Below are positions 1-11,615 of a stretch of 64,000 nt of DNA, one piece after another. The DNA is from Lineus longissimus (lineage: Eukaryota; Nemertea; Pilidiophora; Heteronemertea; Lineidae). The first letter of the stretch is position 1. Each line of letters opens with the position of its first letter. The notes under the pieces were generated by a model. It had not been told where the DNA came from and made no database searches. It saw only the letters and a program-made list of their open reading frames with translations. The stretch is from assembly GCF_910592395.1 (NCBI RefSeq), contig NC_088325.1, positions 10,418,109 to 10,482,108 on the forward strand, read 5' to 3'. A program made the position numbers and the translations under genes.

Positions 1-291
1 TCAAAACACTGCTTCAAACACAAATCAGCCAAGGAAGCATCAACCACCCTAAGTTTTTTAATGAGCACTACACATATTTGCTGAGAAAAACGCTCCAAAT
101 AGCCCATTTGCGCGGATTTTAGCGTCACTTGAGCGAGCCGATCCGGACTTCCTATACGCGCTGCCGTAACGTAATGTAAACAACGGCGCTACCGGCGCTC
201 CGGGCAGGCGATGGATGGAATTTGCCAAATTCGCACATATTCAAGTTATTTCGTGGCCTATCTTTTTAAGTTTGAGGTATTTTAGAATAGA

Positions 292-457
292 AATTGAACC
301 CTCGGCTTCGGACCTTGGTTGAGTTACCAAGACACTCTCGGGTGGAGCTAAAATTTCGTCCAAACCCTCGCCTGTCGGCTCGGGTTTGGACTGTATTTTA
401 GCTCCACCCTCGAGTGTCTTGGTAACTCAACCAAGGTCCTCCGCCTCGGGTTCAATT
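292..457. repeat. Long imperfect inverted repeat
   Basis: Arms 292-366 and 381-457 are nearly exact reverse complements, starting AATTGAACCCTCGGCTTCGG, with a 14-bp loop. It has no coding potential; probably a small palindromic transposon. Confidence 0.85.
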
Positions 458-1825
458 CCTTAATTAGCGCGCAACTTGGTGCGTAACTTGAGCGAACTTT
501 GCACGTCAATGACGCAAAGCAGGATGGAGGTCAATTGTGACTTGGACTGTACAAACTATTCACGTCAAGAATTTATTAATGCTTTGTTGGGTATGGTAGA
601 CACTATTCAAAAACAAAAGCAAGGCTGCTATATTGCACCGGGTATACACATTAACCATATATGAGTAAAACGGTTCTCGTAAATAGCCCCAGTACATATT
701 TTGTCAACTCAAATTGGCTGATAAGGCTGATATCAGAAATCAATAAATTTATTCGCACTTTTCTGAAACACAAAGTTATAACAAACAGTGGTCCTCAACC
801 ATCCAGCTCTGATGCACAAGAAAACCTGAAAGTAAGAAATGTTACTGACCTGAACACCTTTTGCCAAAATAGGCACATCCTTGACACTGCGTCCATGGCA
901 TTTTCTGGTGATGAGGCATTTCCCTCATACCAATGGCACACAGGTAATTTCCAGTTCCCCTTGGGATAGCTGTGACAGACTGACACCGCCCCTTGGCACC
1001 AGCGCACGCTTTCAAACAGATAGATGGCTGGGACCCAGGCACGAATTGTAACATAGCGATGTAGATAAAAACGGGGATGGCATTGGGACCTCTCTGTGAC
1101 AGCGAAAATTTGCAGTTACCTGAAATGACGATTCGCATGTTTACGCGACCAACAGTTTTGTGCCATAATTTTTGGATACATCTATACAAACTGGGTGTTA
1201 CCAATGAGGAGCCTGCACAACAAAACCTGCCAATAGGGGGCCCTGCAGGCAAGTGGACCATGGTTGTAGCCTAATGAGAAAGCCATTTCCCGGGTCAATG
1301 ATTATTGAATATTTCATCCCGTAATTACTCGACATGGGGAAATAGCACCACGAGTGTTGTTTTATTAGACTTTAATTCTATTTTGATGAGTTTTAGGGAG
1401 AAAATCAACAAAACTTAATTTTAATGGAAAATGCACTGGAAGTGTACCTTTTAGAACTGGTGCTGCCATCTGGATTTTTAGTTCTGTAGGTTCCTCATTC
1501 CATCCCCTAACTATTGTATTCGGCATCCGACCGAACCAGCTTACAATGGTGCAATAATAACCCCCCCCCCCCCCCCCCCCCACCCCCCAGCATACACTGC
1601 TCTCTCTCTGACGCAGAAAAACGAATGCGTAAGGTCTGCTAGAAACACTTTTTCTAACTGTCAGAGTCACTTATGGACATCCCCTTCACCACTGAGGTAA
1701 TTTCCTACCCAAACAAATACTTTACTCTGAATATGTTGACAAAGGGAGGGGGATTTAGCCCGAAGAGATCGGGAGCAAAGTAATCTTGAAAACTATAGTT
1801 GTCGAAGTAGAAATATTTGACTCAC
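458..1825. other. No gene assigned; poly-C tract
   Basis: Short ORFs on both strands have no splice or family support. A run of 21 C residues at 1561-1581 is followed by another C run. Later exons of the lectin gene may lie here, but none was found. Confidence 0.4.
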
Positions 1826-4800
1826 CCTTTTTCGGTATTTTGAAAGCTGGCATACCACCACTGGCCCCACCGCCACCACCACCCCCACCGCCACCGCCAT
1901 AACCATTGCCTCCACCACCTCCATAATTATTAACAGGTGCTTGTGTCGTTGTGGTTGTTGTTGGGGCAAAAGTGATGGCAACGCTCGCTAAAAATAATGA
2001 ATTTTATATTTTCCATTACAGATGCACTCGGACAGTGGTGCAAAGCAATACTTTGCATCGCCAGCTTTGATAGATAATAGCATTCCGCGATGATGAGGTC
2101 ACTGCAGCTGCTGCCCTCTATTTCCCCAATGCTGAATTACAGGCAATGTCGGACAAACATGCGGTTTCGTAATGGATTCAGGCTTTCCAACTAGGGCAGT
2201 TAGATTCAATCTGGCACATGTCCGAGTGTTGGAAATATTACATAATTGTTCTGAATATTTCTCTCTCTGACTCTATGGTATCATTCATGCTAAAAACAAT
2301 GCAGGGTCAAAGATAATTGACTTTGAAATAAGCTCAAATGCGTAGAAATAAGTGTCGATGTCCGACTGTCACGTGACTAAAACGTCATCAATATCTTATG
2401 CAAATGACCTTGTGAGCTATAAATAGTAACTTCGCGGAATGCTATTGGCAACATTTTTATAGAAAGAACTTTTCCATTTGGGTGCTTTTGCTACATGACG
2501 GCAGGTTTACCACAGGTCCGCATAAAAACGTTCATTGTGCCTTCATGGGTCACACCCACTTAAAAGGCAAAACCCTAACCGAGTGTGGGAATAAGTTCAA
2601 TTGCAGAATCCCTGAATGATGCCTAAAAAAATTACATTCTTATAAAATATATGAACTAGGACCTCATGGTCGAATTTACAAAAGTTGGATAATAGTGCGT
2701 ATGTATGAAATGAATGGCCCCATATATGAATTACTAAAATAATATCAGCAATATGAAATAATAATGTATAGTGATATACATGTATCATATTTATTCCAAT
2801 ATAAATTTTGGCAAGGGATATTTGGCATGCTTGCTTGCTACGCAGCAATTATTTTTAACTTGGGTGGCAAGCATGCTTGCCGCCTAAAGTGAAGATCTGA
2901 TCACAAGGTAGCAAGCAGAATACGCCCCTCTAATGAATATTAATTGGAAGTGGCTATTTGGCAAGCACATGCTTGCTACGCAGTCCGTTATTTGTTTCAC
3001 TGGATCATTAATTATATAAATATTCATGACTCTCCTAATTTATGCGCCACACCGAGTAAACAATGGTGGCTACTGAGGTTGTGGAAGCGGTGAATGTCGG
3101 CTCAAAACTGCAGTTAGGTGCCACTTATCGATCATACGACGACTTTAACATAGCTCTAAAAGAGTATCAGGAGAGGACTTTGTGTATTTTTGTCCAGAAA
3201 TACACAAGGACGGTGGAAAGTGCCAATTAATATTCATTAGAGGGGCGTATTCTGCTTGCTACCTTGTGATTAGATCTTCACTTTAGACAGCAAGCATGCT
3301 TGCCACCCAAGTTAAAAATAATTGCTGCGTAGCAAGCATGTGCTTGCCAAATAGCCACTTCCATAAATTTTACCTTTGGTGCCTCCCTTGCAAATAAACT
3401 CGTGTGGTTCTGAGCATTTTACTCGTTCCCACTTAGGTAGACCTCTGCTAGTTTTTGAGAGGGATGTGCAATTTTTTGCTCTGCTCTTACTGCGCCTGTC
3501 CCAGTTGCGTCTCGACTTTTTGTACTTTGAATGATCGGTCCATTGATCAACACCATTGACTTTCCTCAGTCCGAGCCAAACACGATTTTTTTTTCTAAAA
3601 ATGTGTCAATTAAAAGAAGGATAAGGTATAATCTTGAACAAAACACGGAGTGCTCCTGTAATCCAGTAAACTTAATTCCGTGAATTGCAGAATTTTTGCA
3701 GGACGTTTTAGCTTTGCAGACTTCTGGAATAACCTTGATTCAAAAAAACGATATTTTTTAAAATGTTCTTTTAGTCGGAAAAAATCGAAATTTTCTGTTA
3801 TTCGCCGATATAAAAATATATATTTAAAAAACACGAAATTTTTCGGGAATCACTTATATCACTTAGAGAGATTTATTTTACAGAAGTTTATGGCTTGTTC
3901 AAAACCACAACCACGTTAACCTTAGTGGAGTCAGTAGACTAAGGGTGAAAAATTTTAATGTGGATTGACGAAAAGAGATAAAGTCTTTAGGATATTTGAA
4001 GTATTAACCTTTAAATTTTGTGCTTTTGTACAACTCGACCCCGACTTACATTTGATCAGGGAACATAGCCTTCATGAGAATGTTCTCTCTTGTACTTGGG
4101 ACTGACATCAGATGATAGCCATCCCTCACCGCCTGACACCTTGCCTCGGCATCTCCCCACGATTTTTTCGAAGAGAAGAAACGGTAACAATGGCCTTTTT
4201 GGGCTGCAAACGTCCTGGGACAACCCACTAGAATAAAAGGTTGCGGCTATGTTTATAACAGGACTATCATATCAGGGCAAAAAGGCGCATTCTGAAAGTA
4301 ACACTAATAGAGTTATACACTATCATCCAACGAAATAAAAATTGTGGTTTGCTGTGACCAAAGCCTAGGTTCTGAGTAAGTTAGCCAAAGTTAGATTAAG
4401 AAGGAAATATTACAACCAATTGGAGTCAAAATAGGAGTCAAGTGACAATTACTGGCTTTAAAATGCCTTATTTGAATTTCATTCTCCTCCTGGCCCAAAC
4501 AAGTGAGTCTGAGGGATGAACTATTATTGTAGTAACGTAATTCCTTTGATGGCCCTTTTACGTAATTTTAAAAGAATTTTGGTTGCATCTGTACACTTAC
4601 CATCCTTGTATTCCCAGCGCTCGATTTCAGCCTTCCTGACTGCAAGAGAATTGAAATATAAACCATATGGTATAGACCTACTAGTACTGGAATAATACCT
4701 GCATGAGGTAAACTTGAGAAATTAGAGGGGTTTGGGACCAATGGCAAAAAGCTGAGGACTTAGATAATACATGCAGTTCCAACAAGCCACATGTATATAA

Positions 4801-6890
4801 TATAGCTGTCTATACCAACAACATAAATTTATGTTTTTTTACAAGAGGGGCGTAAGGGGTCACAGCCCGTGACATTTCACATATCAAATACTTTTATCAT
4901 AATTTTTCCTTTAAGGGCCTAAATAATTAAGGTAGGTAAGATTGGCTACCCCATTTCAGGCCTTTAAAATACTTACTGTACTGTGACTGTTTTCCGCTGC
5001 ATATGAATATGTTGGGTGTTTTGCATTTTGTTTTTTTCCATTTCCCATTGACAACGGTGACGCAGTAGGCCTTTGAGGCGCCTGTGGTGTCCCAAGGTGC
5101 ACTATCAGAAGCCATTCCTTCTTCTGCAGTCCATTGGTACGGATTTCCCTTTATTCTCAATATACCCATCCATACTGGTTTTGCTCCACTGAAAAGATAA
5201 GACACCAACATTATCTCACGTACATAAGATTAAACAATCTTAAAGGTCGAACCTGTAAGTTCAAAAATTTTGAAAATTGAACTTGAATTTGAAATTATAC
5301 ACTGTGTAAATACACACTATCTAAATTTCAACACAACTTTTGTGTAGACAGCTATGCAAATACTATTTGTGCCAAGAGAATTTGCTTTCATAATAACTGC
5401 ACTGCAGAGGAAAAGAGTAAATGATAAGCTCACTCAAATATGCTTCTCGACTGACTGGACAGAAAGGAGGATGCTTCTCGACTGACTGGACAGAAAGGAG
5501 GTGGCATCATGTCTCATTCACTGCATTGCAAGACAGACATTTGTCCTCGGCGTCATCAAACGTCATAGGTGTCATAGCAATCCCGATGGCCCAGTGGTTA
5601 ATGTGTCAAATGTTCGAGGCCTGCTGCTAACCTCTTTCCGTATGGCCGATTGGTTAGCCACCAACACGGAGTACAAACTGCCTTCTTGCCAGGCACCTTG
5701 CATTCGAGTAAGGAGTTTGGAAGTAAAGAGTGTCCCATAAGGGTATTTGTAGGTGGAGTAGGGGTGGGGAGGGGGGTGGGGGGGCTATTGAGGTTTATAT
5801 CCACTTGCCTGTGTGTCAACAAGAAAAAAATGGAGCATGCCTTGTGTTTCATTGTGCCAAGCATTATGGGGTGTTACAAGGCAGAAAAGTGATAGTGCGA
5901 GGCGTGACAGATCTTTTGGAGGCAGAGGCAAAGACCGTCAGAGGTGGAGGAAGACTATGGATGCAAAACGCTCCAGATTAGGTCATCAGGTAACAGTATT
6001 AAGTTGCCAACACCAGTTCTTGTGACTGTGTGCAGCAGAAGAAACACTCACAGCTCAAGCTTTCTCAGAATATGGGTCTGATTCCTGACCGACTGGACAG
6101 AGAGGAGGTGGAATCGTGTCTCATTCAACCCGTTGTAAGACAGACATTTGTCCTCGGCGTCATCAAACGTCATAGGTGTCTTCTCCGCCTTGTAACAATC
6201 CATCAGGCTGGGCATGAATCCTTCCGGACATTGTCCTAAAAATACAAAACGGAACATAAGGGAGAGAGAACACAAGGTTGTAGGGGACCTAACACGAGGT
6301 GTTACATGGTTATTTATGGGCCCCACAAGGAGAGAGTCTTTCAAAGAATAGCAAAAGTCGTCAGTGAAACCATTCTATTTTCAGTGTGAAGTTAGATCTC
6401 GTTTTATCGACCCGAAAATCACGAAAGCGATCACAAATTCGCTCCCAAAAAGCACATTTCAATCTTTCTTTTTTTAGAGATTACGGCAACATCATTCAAT
6501 CCAAAATGTATAGCCTTTTAATGAGGTAATATTTGTTCAACACTCTGAATCAAAACATTTAAAGGGACTATAGTCTCATGTAAGCACCGGCACTTACTCT
6601 GTTCTCCAGCTGCGGCTCCAACTGAAATCAATCATAAGAGACGAATTATCAGATGAAGAATTATCAAAGACATTCAAACTCAAAAGTTAACACAAACAGA
6701 TACAGTTAGATAAGCTAACAAGGATGATACAACCTCTCAACAGACCAGTACTATTAAAGCGCAATTTAGCTTTACTTTTACTGCTGTGCCAAAATAGAAA
6801 ATCGGGAAAAAGTGAAAAGTGAAAAGTGAAAAATATGGACTTACCAACTAGAACGATGGCACACAGTGCCAAGAAAAGTAGGGACCTCAT
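1826..6890 (-). CDS. Secreted tandem C-type lectin-domain protein (3' end not reached)
   Basis: Exons on the minus strand: 6890-6845, 6621-6598, 6235-6052, 5188-4977, 4639-4601, 4227-4050, 3594-3374, and a candidate 1987-1826. All splice sites are GT/AG and phases agree. The start is the ATG at 6890, opening a hydrophobic signal peptide (MRSLLFLALCAIVLVVG). CTLD1 begins at CPEGF and CTLD2 at CPRTF; each shows the six cysteines of a long-form C-type lectin domain. Neither has an EPN or QPD sugar motif or a clear WND motif, so calcium-dependent sugar binding is doubtful. Each domain starts and ends at a phase-1 intron and is split by a phase-2 intron, which indicates duplication of a two-exon module. 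A short linker exon (IRKAEIERWEYKD) lies between them. The candidate last exon encodes a Thr-rich then Gly-rich stretch ending PAFKIPKK; its phase fits, but its membership is inferred. Likely extracellular, in immunity or matrix. Confidence 0.85.
2806..3363. mobile_element. Inverted-repeat element with internal short ORF
   Basis: A perfect 39-bp inverted repeat (2945-2983 and 3325-3363, starting TGGAAGTGGCTATTTGGCAA) bounds the core. The right arm extends to about 137 bp (3226-3363), and its inverted copy, with a diverged outer end, is at 2806-2950, so the left side is duplicated or nested. It lies in the lectin gene intron, ending 10 bp from the donor side of the exon at 3374. Confidence 0.8.
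3063..3230 (+). CDS. 55-codon ORF inside the inverted-repeat element
   Basis: Begins MVATEVVEAVNVGSKLQLG, followed by YRSYDDFNIALKEYQERTL. The stop lies in the inner edge of the right arm. The pattern of a Tyr/Phe-Ser-Asp-Asp turn and a following helix recalls the N-terminal zinc-binding region of Mutator/FAR1-type transposases, but it is too short to prove. It may be a captured or truncated transposase start. Confidence 0.4.
   Translation: MVATEVVEAVNVGSKLQLGATYRSYDDFNIALKEYQERTLCIFVQKYTRTVESAN
5440..5573 (-). pseudogene. Relic copy of a CTLD exon in the lectin intron
   Basis: This intronic stretch closely matches part of the CTLD1 exon at about 6080-6180. Read on the minus strand it gives MTFDDAEDKCLSC, then NET followed by a stop where the live exon has NETRF (CGA changed to TGA), then CHLLSVQSV. 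A 29-bp segment at its left end is tandemly duplicated (about 5442-5500). I read it as a dead duplicated exon, not an alternative exon, because of the stop. Confidence 0.7.
5581..5745 (+). repeat. SINE-like unit, copy 1
   Basis: Starts TCCCGATGGCCCAGTGGTTA, an A-box-like tRNA start, and ends near GAGTGTCCCATAAGG. It shares its layout with 58171-58370. Confidence 0.6.
5850..5945 (+). pseudogene. Inverted, diverged CTLD exon relic
   Basis: The plus strand, opposite to the host gene, encodes VPSIMGCYKAEK, matching MPSLMDCYKAEK of the CTLD1 exon. A further part resembles the MTFDDAEDKC segment (VTDLLEAEAKT). This looks like the complementary part of the same duplicated exon, now inverted next to the copy at 5440-5573. 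Confidence 0.5.
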
Positions 6891-6972
6891 GATGGTAGTA
6901 CCACTGAAGTCCAAGTGACAGTTTCAACGAATGAAACTGGAATATATGCTGCATCATCAGACCTTTTAGTTC

Positions 6973-6984
6973 AATATATACCAA
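6973..6984 (-). promoter_or_regulatory. Possible TATA box of the lectin gene
   Basis: The minus strand reads GGTATATATTGA about 85 bp upstream of the ATG at 6890. The spacing suits a TATA-driven promoter with a leader of about 55 nt. No transcript data support it. Confidence 0.35.
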
Positions 6985-7650
6985 TTAGGTAAGTAATCAT
7001 TGACAATCCTAAACTTTAATTGCCGAATAGTCGTATTTCTCTCGTGGGTTTTGTTTTTACTGGAGCTTGACGTCAGGGACATGGGAAGAGTCAACATGGT
7101 GAGTGAATGCATTAAAGTATCGAATTCATGAGATGTATGTGTATCTTAAAGGCCCTGTCCCAAGTGTTTTTTGTTTAACTAATGACCCGCTCATCATACA
7201 AATGTAGGGTTTTATATGCCAGATGTGCAAGTATGACACCATCCAACAAAAGAGTGAAGTTGAGGCCAGAGCTCTGTATTAGACACTGTGTACATAATGT
7301 GTACATTGCTGTACATAGCTTTTTGTGTGATGAAATGGCCAGGGGCCATTGTGCTCACCCTATAGATATTTGGTGGTTAGGAATTTATCCTGGTTAAGAA
7401 ACATGCTACATGTATAGTATATAGGTCAAACCAAAGTCGGTATAACATGTGATGTATCCTTGCTTGGAGTACCTAAAGATATCATCGAAATCAGGATAAT
7501 AATTAGCGAGATTTTGCACATTTTACCTTTCTTATTTTTGGCCTCCTGGTGGCCAAGTCGAGAATCAGATCAGACCGCAATTCAGTGTACATAAGAACAA
7601 AGATCAAGGAACAATGATCCAGGTTCTCCGAAGGGAAATGTGTGTCCTTT

Positions 7651-7836
7651 TTCACCATGGTAAACTGACAACAATTCACCATGGTGAATTGGGACGATAA
7701 AATATTTCACCATGGTGAGCATAGTAAACTGTTAAGTCACAATCCATGGTGAGTTAGGTAAGTGGTTAACGGTAAATTCACCATGGTAGATTGAATTCAT
7801 CAAGGTGAATTCTGCATTTACACCATGATGATTTGT
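7651..7836. repeat. Cluster of CCATGG-centred palindromes
   Basis: Five or more copies or variants of TTCACCATGGTGAA within 190 bp. A smaller cluster of ACCATGGCAACACA occurs at about 11340-11420. Function unknown. Confidence 0.7.
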
Positions 7837-8280
7837 TTCCGCAAGGGTTAGGTTCACAGTCAACTGGATCCTAAGGTCAACAAGCCTTTGATTGTATTAC
7901 CAAACCCATTTCTAAATGAAATATTTTAAAATATATGATTACACTGATTCCATAAATAGACAAAGACATATTTCTGTACTTCCAGTTTCAATGACAAATT
8001 GCTTTCCTCGTTGCACGCTTCCTATAGGCCTTTTTTCCAGAAGAAATGGACTGAATTTATCAAAGATTGCCTTTTTAAACTACATTTTACAGATCGGCCT
8101 TAGTGTGAAGCTACAGGTGGTGGTGACACATGGTGGTGAGCAGGGGTACTACATTATATCATTCTCCTGGCCACCTGAATTCATGCCCAAGTTGTCCCTT
8201 TAAAGGAAAAACAAGGCAGACTTGATGACAAGACACGGAGAAACAAAACACCATTAAAAGCCAAACATTTGGCGGCTGGG

Positions 8281-8866
8281 CAGATGAAGAGTGGGGGCAG
8301 CTTGGCAGATTGGGAGTGGGGGCAGCTTGGCAGATGAAGAGTGGGGGCAGCTTGGCAGATTGGGAGTGGGGGCAGCTTGGCAGATGAAGAGTGGGGGCAG
8401 CTTGGCAGATTGGGAGTGGGGGCAGCTTGGCAGATAAAGAGTGGGGGCAGCTTGGCAGATTGGGAGTGGGGGCAGCTTGGCAGATGAAGAGTGGGGGCAG
8501 CTTGGCAGATTGGGAGTGGGGGCAGCTTGGCAGATTGGGAGTGGGGGCAGCTTGGCAGATTCGGAGTGGGGGCAGCTTGGCAGATTGGGAGTGGGGGCAG
8601 ATTGGCAGATTGGGAGTGGGGGCAGCTTGGCAGATTGGGAGTGGGGGCAGCTTGGCAGATTCGGAGTGGGGGCAGCTTGGCAGATGGGGTGTGGGGGCAG
8701 CTTGGCAGATGAAGAGTGGGGACAGCTTGGCAGATGGGGAGTGGGGGCAGATGGGGAGTGGGGGTAGATGGGGGAGTGGGGGCAGATGGGGAGTGGGGGT
8801 AGATGGGGGAGTGGGTGCAGATGGGGAGTGGGGGTAGATGGGGGAGTGGGGGCAGATGGGGGGGCG
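8281..8866. repeat. 25-bp G-rich minisatellite
   Basis: About 18 units of the form AGTGGGGGCAGCTTGGCAGA plus four or five variable bases, often alternating GAAG and TGGG variants, so part of the array has a 50-bp higher order. From about 8740 it shortens to 16-17-bp GATGGGGAGTGGGGG units. Overlapping ORFs in all three forward frames are by-products. It separates the lectin and cysteine-rich genes. Confidence 0.95.
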
Positions 8867-9020
8867 TTGCTGCTCTGCCTACTATTTACTAAGCCCTATA
8901 GAACACTTTGATGCAACACACACAAATCAATGTTCGTCTTTTTCTATTCTTAAAAAAATTTTCGTGAAGATAGTATTAAGTGCATATGTAAGTATGCCTA
9001 TCCCAATGTATCAGAGTCAA

Positions 9021-10297
9021 CTATTGATGCATTTCTTCAGCCCTTTTCCTGTAGAATGGGGCACATGTATGATAACAACCATCATGGATGCACTGCATGG
9101 AGGGGCATTCTTCATCTATCTCGCAGTCGTAACGACAGCCTGATCTCTTCACGTCTAAAAAAGATAATGAGAGGAAGTATATTGAATTTGTTATTAGAAG
9201 AAATAGTATTTTGACCATCATCAGTTCAATAGCCAACACCAATATATATCTTGACCAGTGACCTCAGGCTCTGCACTTACTATAATTGCCAAGTACTTTG
9301 AAAAATACCGGCCACGTTTTAGTCTGATCTGAAAAAAGACTACATAAGACAGGAGTAAGGTCACTAACACTGCCTGTAACAGTATTTCAACAGTGTTTAC
9401 AGTATTATTGAAGAACTTGGACTGGCCAGCTTGGCAAGTTGGAAGGCCAGCCTGATTCTCAGCAAGATGTGGATTGAGATCCACGGTGGAAAAAGATGGT
9501 GAAGAAGTCTAAGGCTGTGGATTCTTTCTCGAAGACACATCCGACCATGGTGAGTACTTACTTGCCGCAGTCGAGCAGGCTATGAGCTGAAAAAGAATCG
9601 GGAAAAGAGAAATGATTCAGTCTCGACTAATAAGGCTCTTACAAAGGGTTACGCCATTCGTAACAGAAAAAGAATACAGCTACATGTAGGGGGCATAGCA
9701 ATCCTTCCTCTGATGAATCAGCAAGCTGTCCTTCTGCAAGCCATTGCAAAAAAAGTTCAGTAGTCAAATGGGCATTTGCTTCAATTTGAAGGCGATCTAA
9801 TTGCTTTTGGATTTCAAGTTCTAGCCAAAATGGTGGTGCATATGGTCAACCCTTAAACTGACTGAGCATCCGATCACCTGTGCTGGAGGCCTACCTGTAT
9901 TCAAAGGCCCTTTAATCGCACACCAAGGATTCGGCCCACTTTTGACATTTTCTCGGGCAGTGAAAATGAACCGTCTCATTTCCATAATTCCGATTCTTAA
10001 GTCTTGCACAGATCAGTAAGCCAGATTAGGCCTGATGAACATGTGGACAATTGGGTCCGCAATTAAGGGTTCCATTCAGTAAATTGCGTATGACTTGATG
10101 ATGCTTTGACATCTACTGAGGCGAAGGAAGGGCATTTTATTTGTCATAGGATACTTAGTATACGCTTTAACCAGAAGAGGCCTATGTGGGAAAAGAGTGT
10201 CTACACCGGCTTAAACCTGTCGACACAGTATATATCTAAAGTAACCTTGAGTGTAAAAGGAACTTACCAGTGTTAACAAAAGAAAATGCTTCAACAT
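9021..10297 (-). CDS. Small secreted six-cysteine peptide
   Basis: Three exons on the minus strand: 10297-10268, 9586-9562 and 9154-9021. They join in phase (0, then 1) to 62 residues plus stop. The first 18 residues (MLKHFLLLTLLIACSTAA) form a typical signal peptide with an Ala-x-Ala-like end. The remainder carries six cysteines spaced C-x3-C-x5-C-x4-C-x4-C-x3-C, then a charged tail ending EEMHQ. No propeptide is evident. Even cysteine number, small size and secretion fit a disulfide-stabilised peptide of the defensin, toxin-like or protease-inhibitor kind. I recognise no named family, so function is open. It sits on the same strand as the lectin gene, separated by a minisatellite. Confidence 0.7.
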
Positions 10298-10919
10298 GAC
10301 GATGTTTTCTCGGCGAGTGCAGATGCGAATGTGAAGAGAAAACTCCTGCTGATCTCAAGGCCACATCACATATCTGATGCCCATGTGAAATAAAAAGGTG
10401 GCAGATACCCTTAACAGATAACCAGCGTTCATTTCGGGTGGCATGAAATGGTTTTATCAATGATGATAGCAGGACCAAATCTCCAAAGCAGACAAAATAT
10501 TCAAGTATATTCTCTTATCTCTCTGCCAGCAACAGCATCCATTGCACGTGTATTGCTATGTCTGAAATACACTATTCGAGGCATGAATGCTGACAAGATC
10601 CATGGCACCCTTCTACCTCCCTATCTCAAGTTTCTGAATCCAAAACTGACCGTCACTTGCGGTGTATTGACCTTATTTCGACCTTTGCCAAGTGTAGTTC
10701 AGGTCTTTGACAACTCATTTATATTAAAAATAATAAAACCGATTATCTAAAACGTCTACATTTCCATTTTTAATGTTTATCATGTTCATTTACATGTACC
10801 ATGTGGTGTGCGGTACTTTGTCAAATCTTCTGTGCAAGCAGGGATGGAACCTCAAGTCCCACACACCCTTCAAAGAAATTTTGTGATTTAGCTATGGATG
10901 GAAAAAGTCATACAGAAAT

Positions 10920-11078
10920 ACAGTAGAACCTCGCAATCGGGACTGACAAGTGCTGTCCTGAATAGAGAGGTGTCATGTCTAGAGAAACAACCAACTTTGG
11001 ACCAAAACTAGTGTCCTTAGTAGAGAGGGTGTCTCTTATAGAGAAGTATCTGCTATAAAGCGAGGTTCCACCATACAC
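10920..11078. mobile_element. Dispersed 160-bp MITE-like element, copy 1
   Basis: Ends CAGTAGAACCTCGC and GCGAGGTTCCACC are inverted repeats. The interior has repeated TAGAGAGGTGTC and ACCAAAACTAGTGTCC blocks. Other copies are at 12010, 48650, 52311, 52687 and 57572. Confidence 0.75.
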
Positions 11079-11615
11079 TGTAAACGGTACACTCATTCAC
11101 GAAATCTTCAAAATAAAACACCCGCAAAAATGTCATGGTTTACAGTACCACTTGGTGTCAGTTTAATGCAACGCATGCTTAGAATCATGTTCGAACTACT
11201 TACAATTTGCCGGGTTACTCATACTTTCCTGTAGCTGATATTCAATTGTCTAAACAAATATAGCAGTCTTGAGCTCAGAGTCGCTACACTATAGTCTTTT
11301 GTAATTTCCATATTGCCACAAACAGCAAAGTCATTAGGCTTGGCAACACACTTGACTATGGTGAGACTCGACCATGGCAACACATTTAACCATGGCAACA
11401 CATTCGACCACGGTTAAGAATTTAACGACGAAAATGTTTTTTCGGTGTCACATAACGTCACAGATCCAAAATAGATCATTTTTAAACTTCCACTACACGG
11501 ATATTATCAGAGAAGAGTTTTCCAGTCCACTGTTCTTACAAGAGACTAAGTCGTTATCTATCAACGTAATGTTTCATCCCAAGAAACACGACCAAGGCAA
11601 GAAATGTACAATCCT

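Noticed and set aside
842-1261. 139-residue minus-strand ORF with many cysteines
   Set aside because: Two overlapping frames look equally open, and no acceptor/donor pair or family match fixes either.
8391-8837. Overlapping ORFs of 73-148 residues
   Set aside because: They arise from the 25-bp minisatellite, which opens all three frames with the same peptide.
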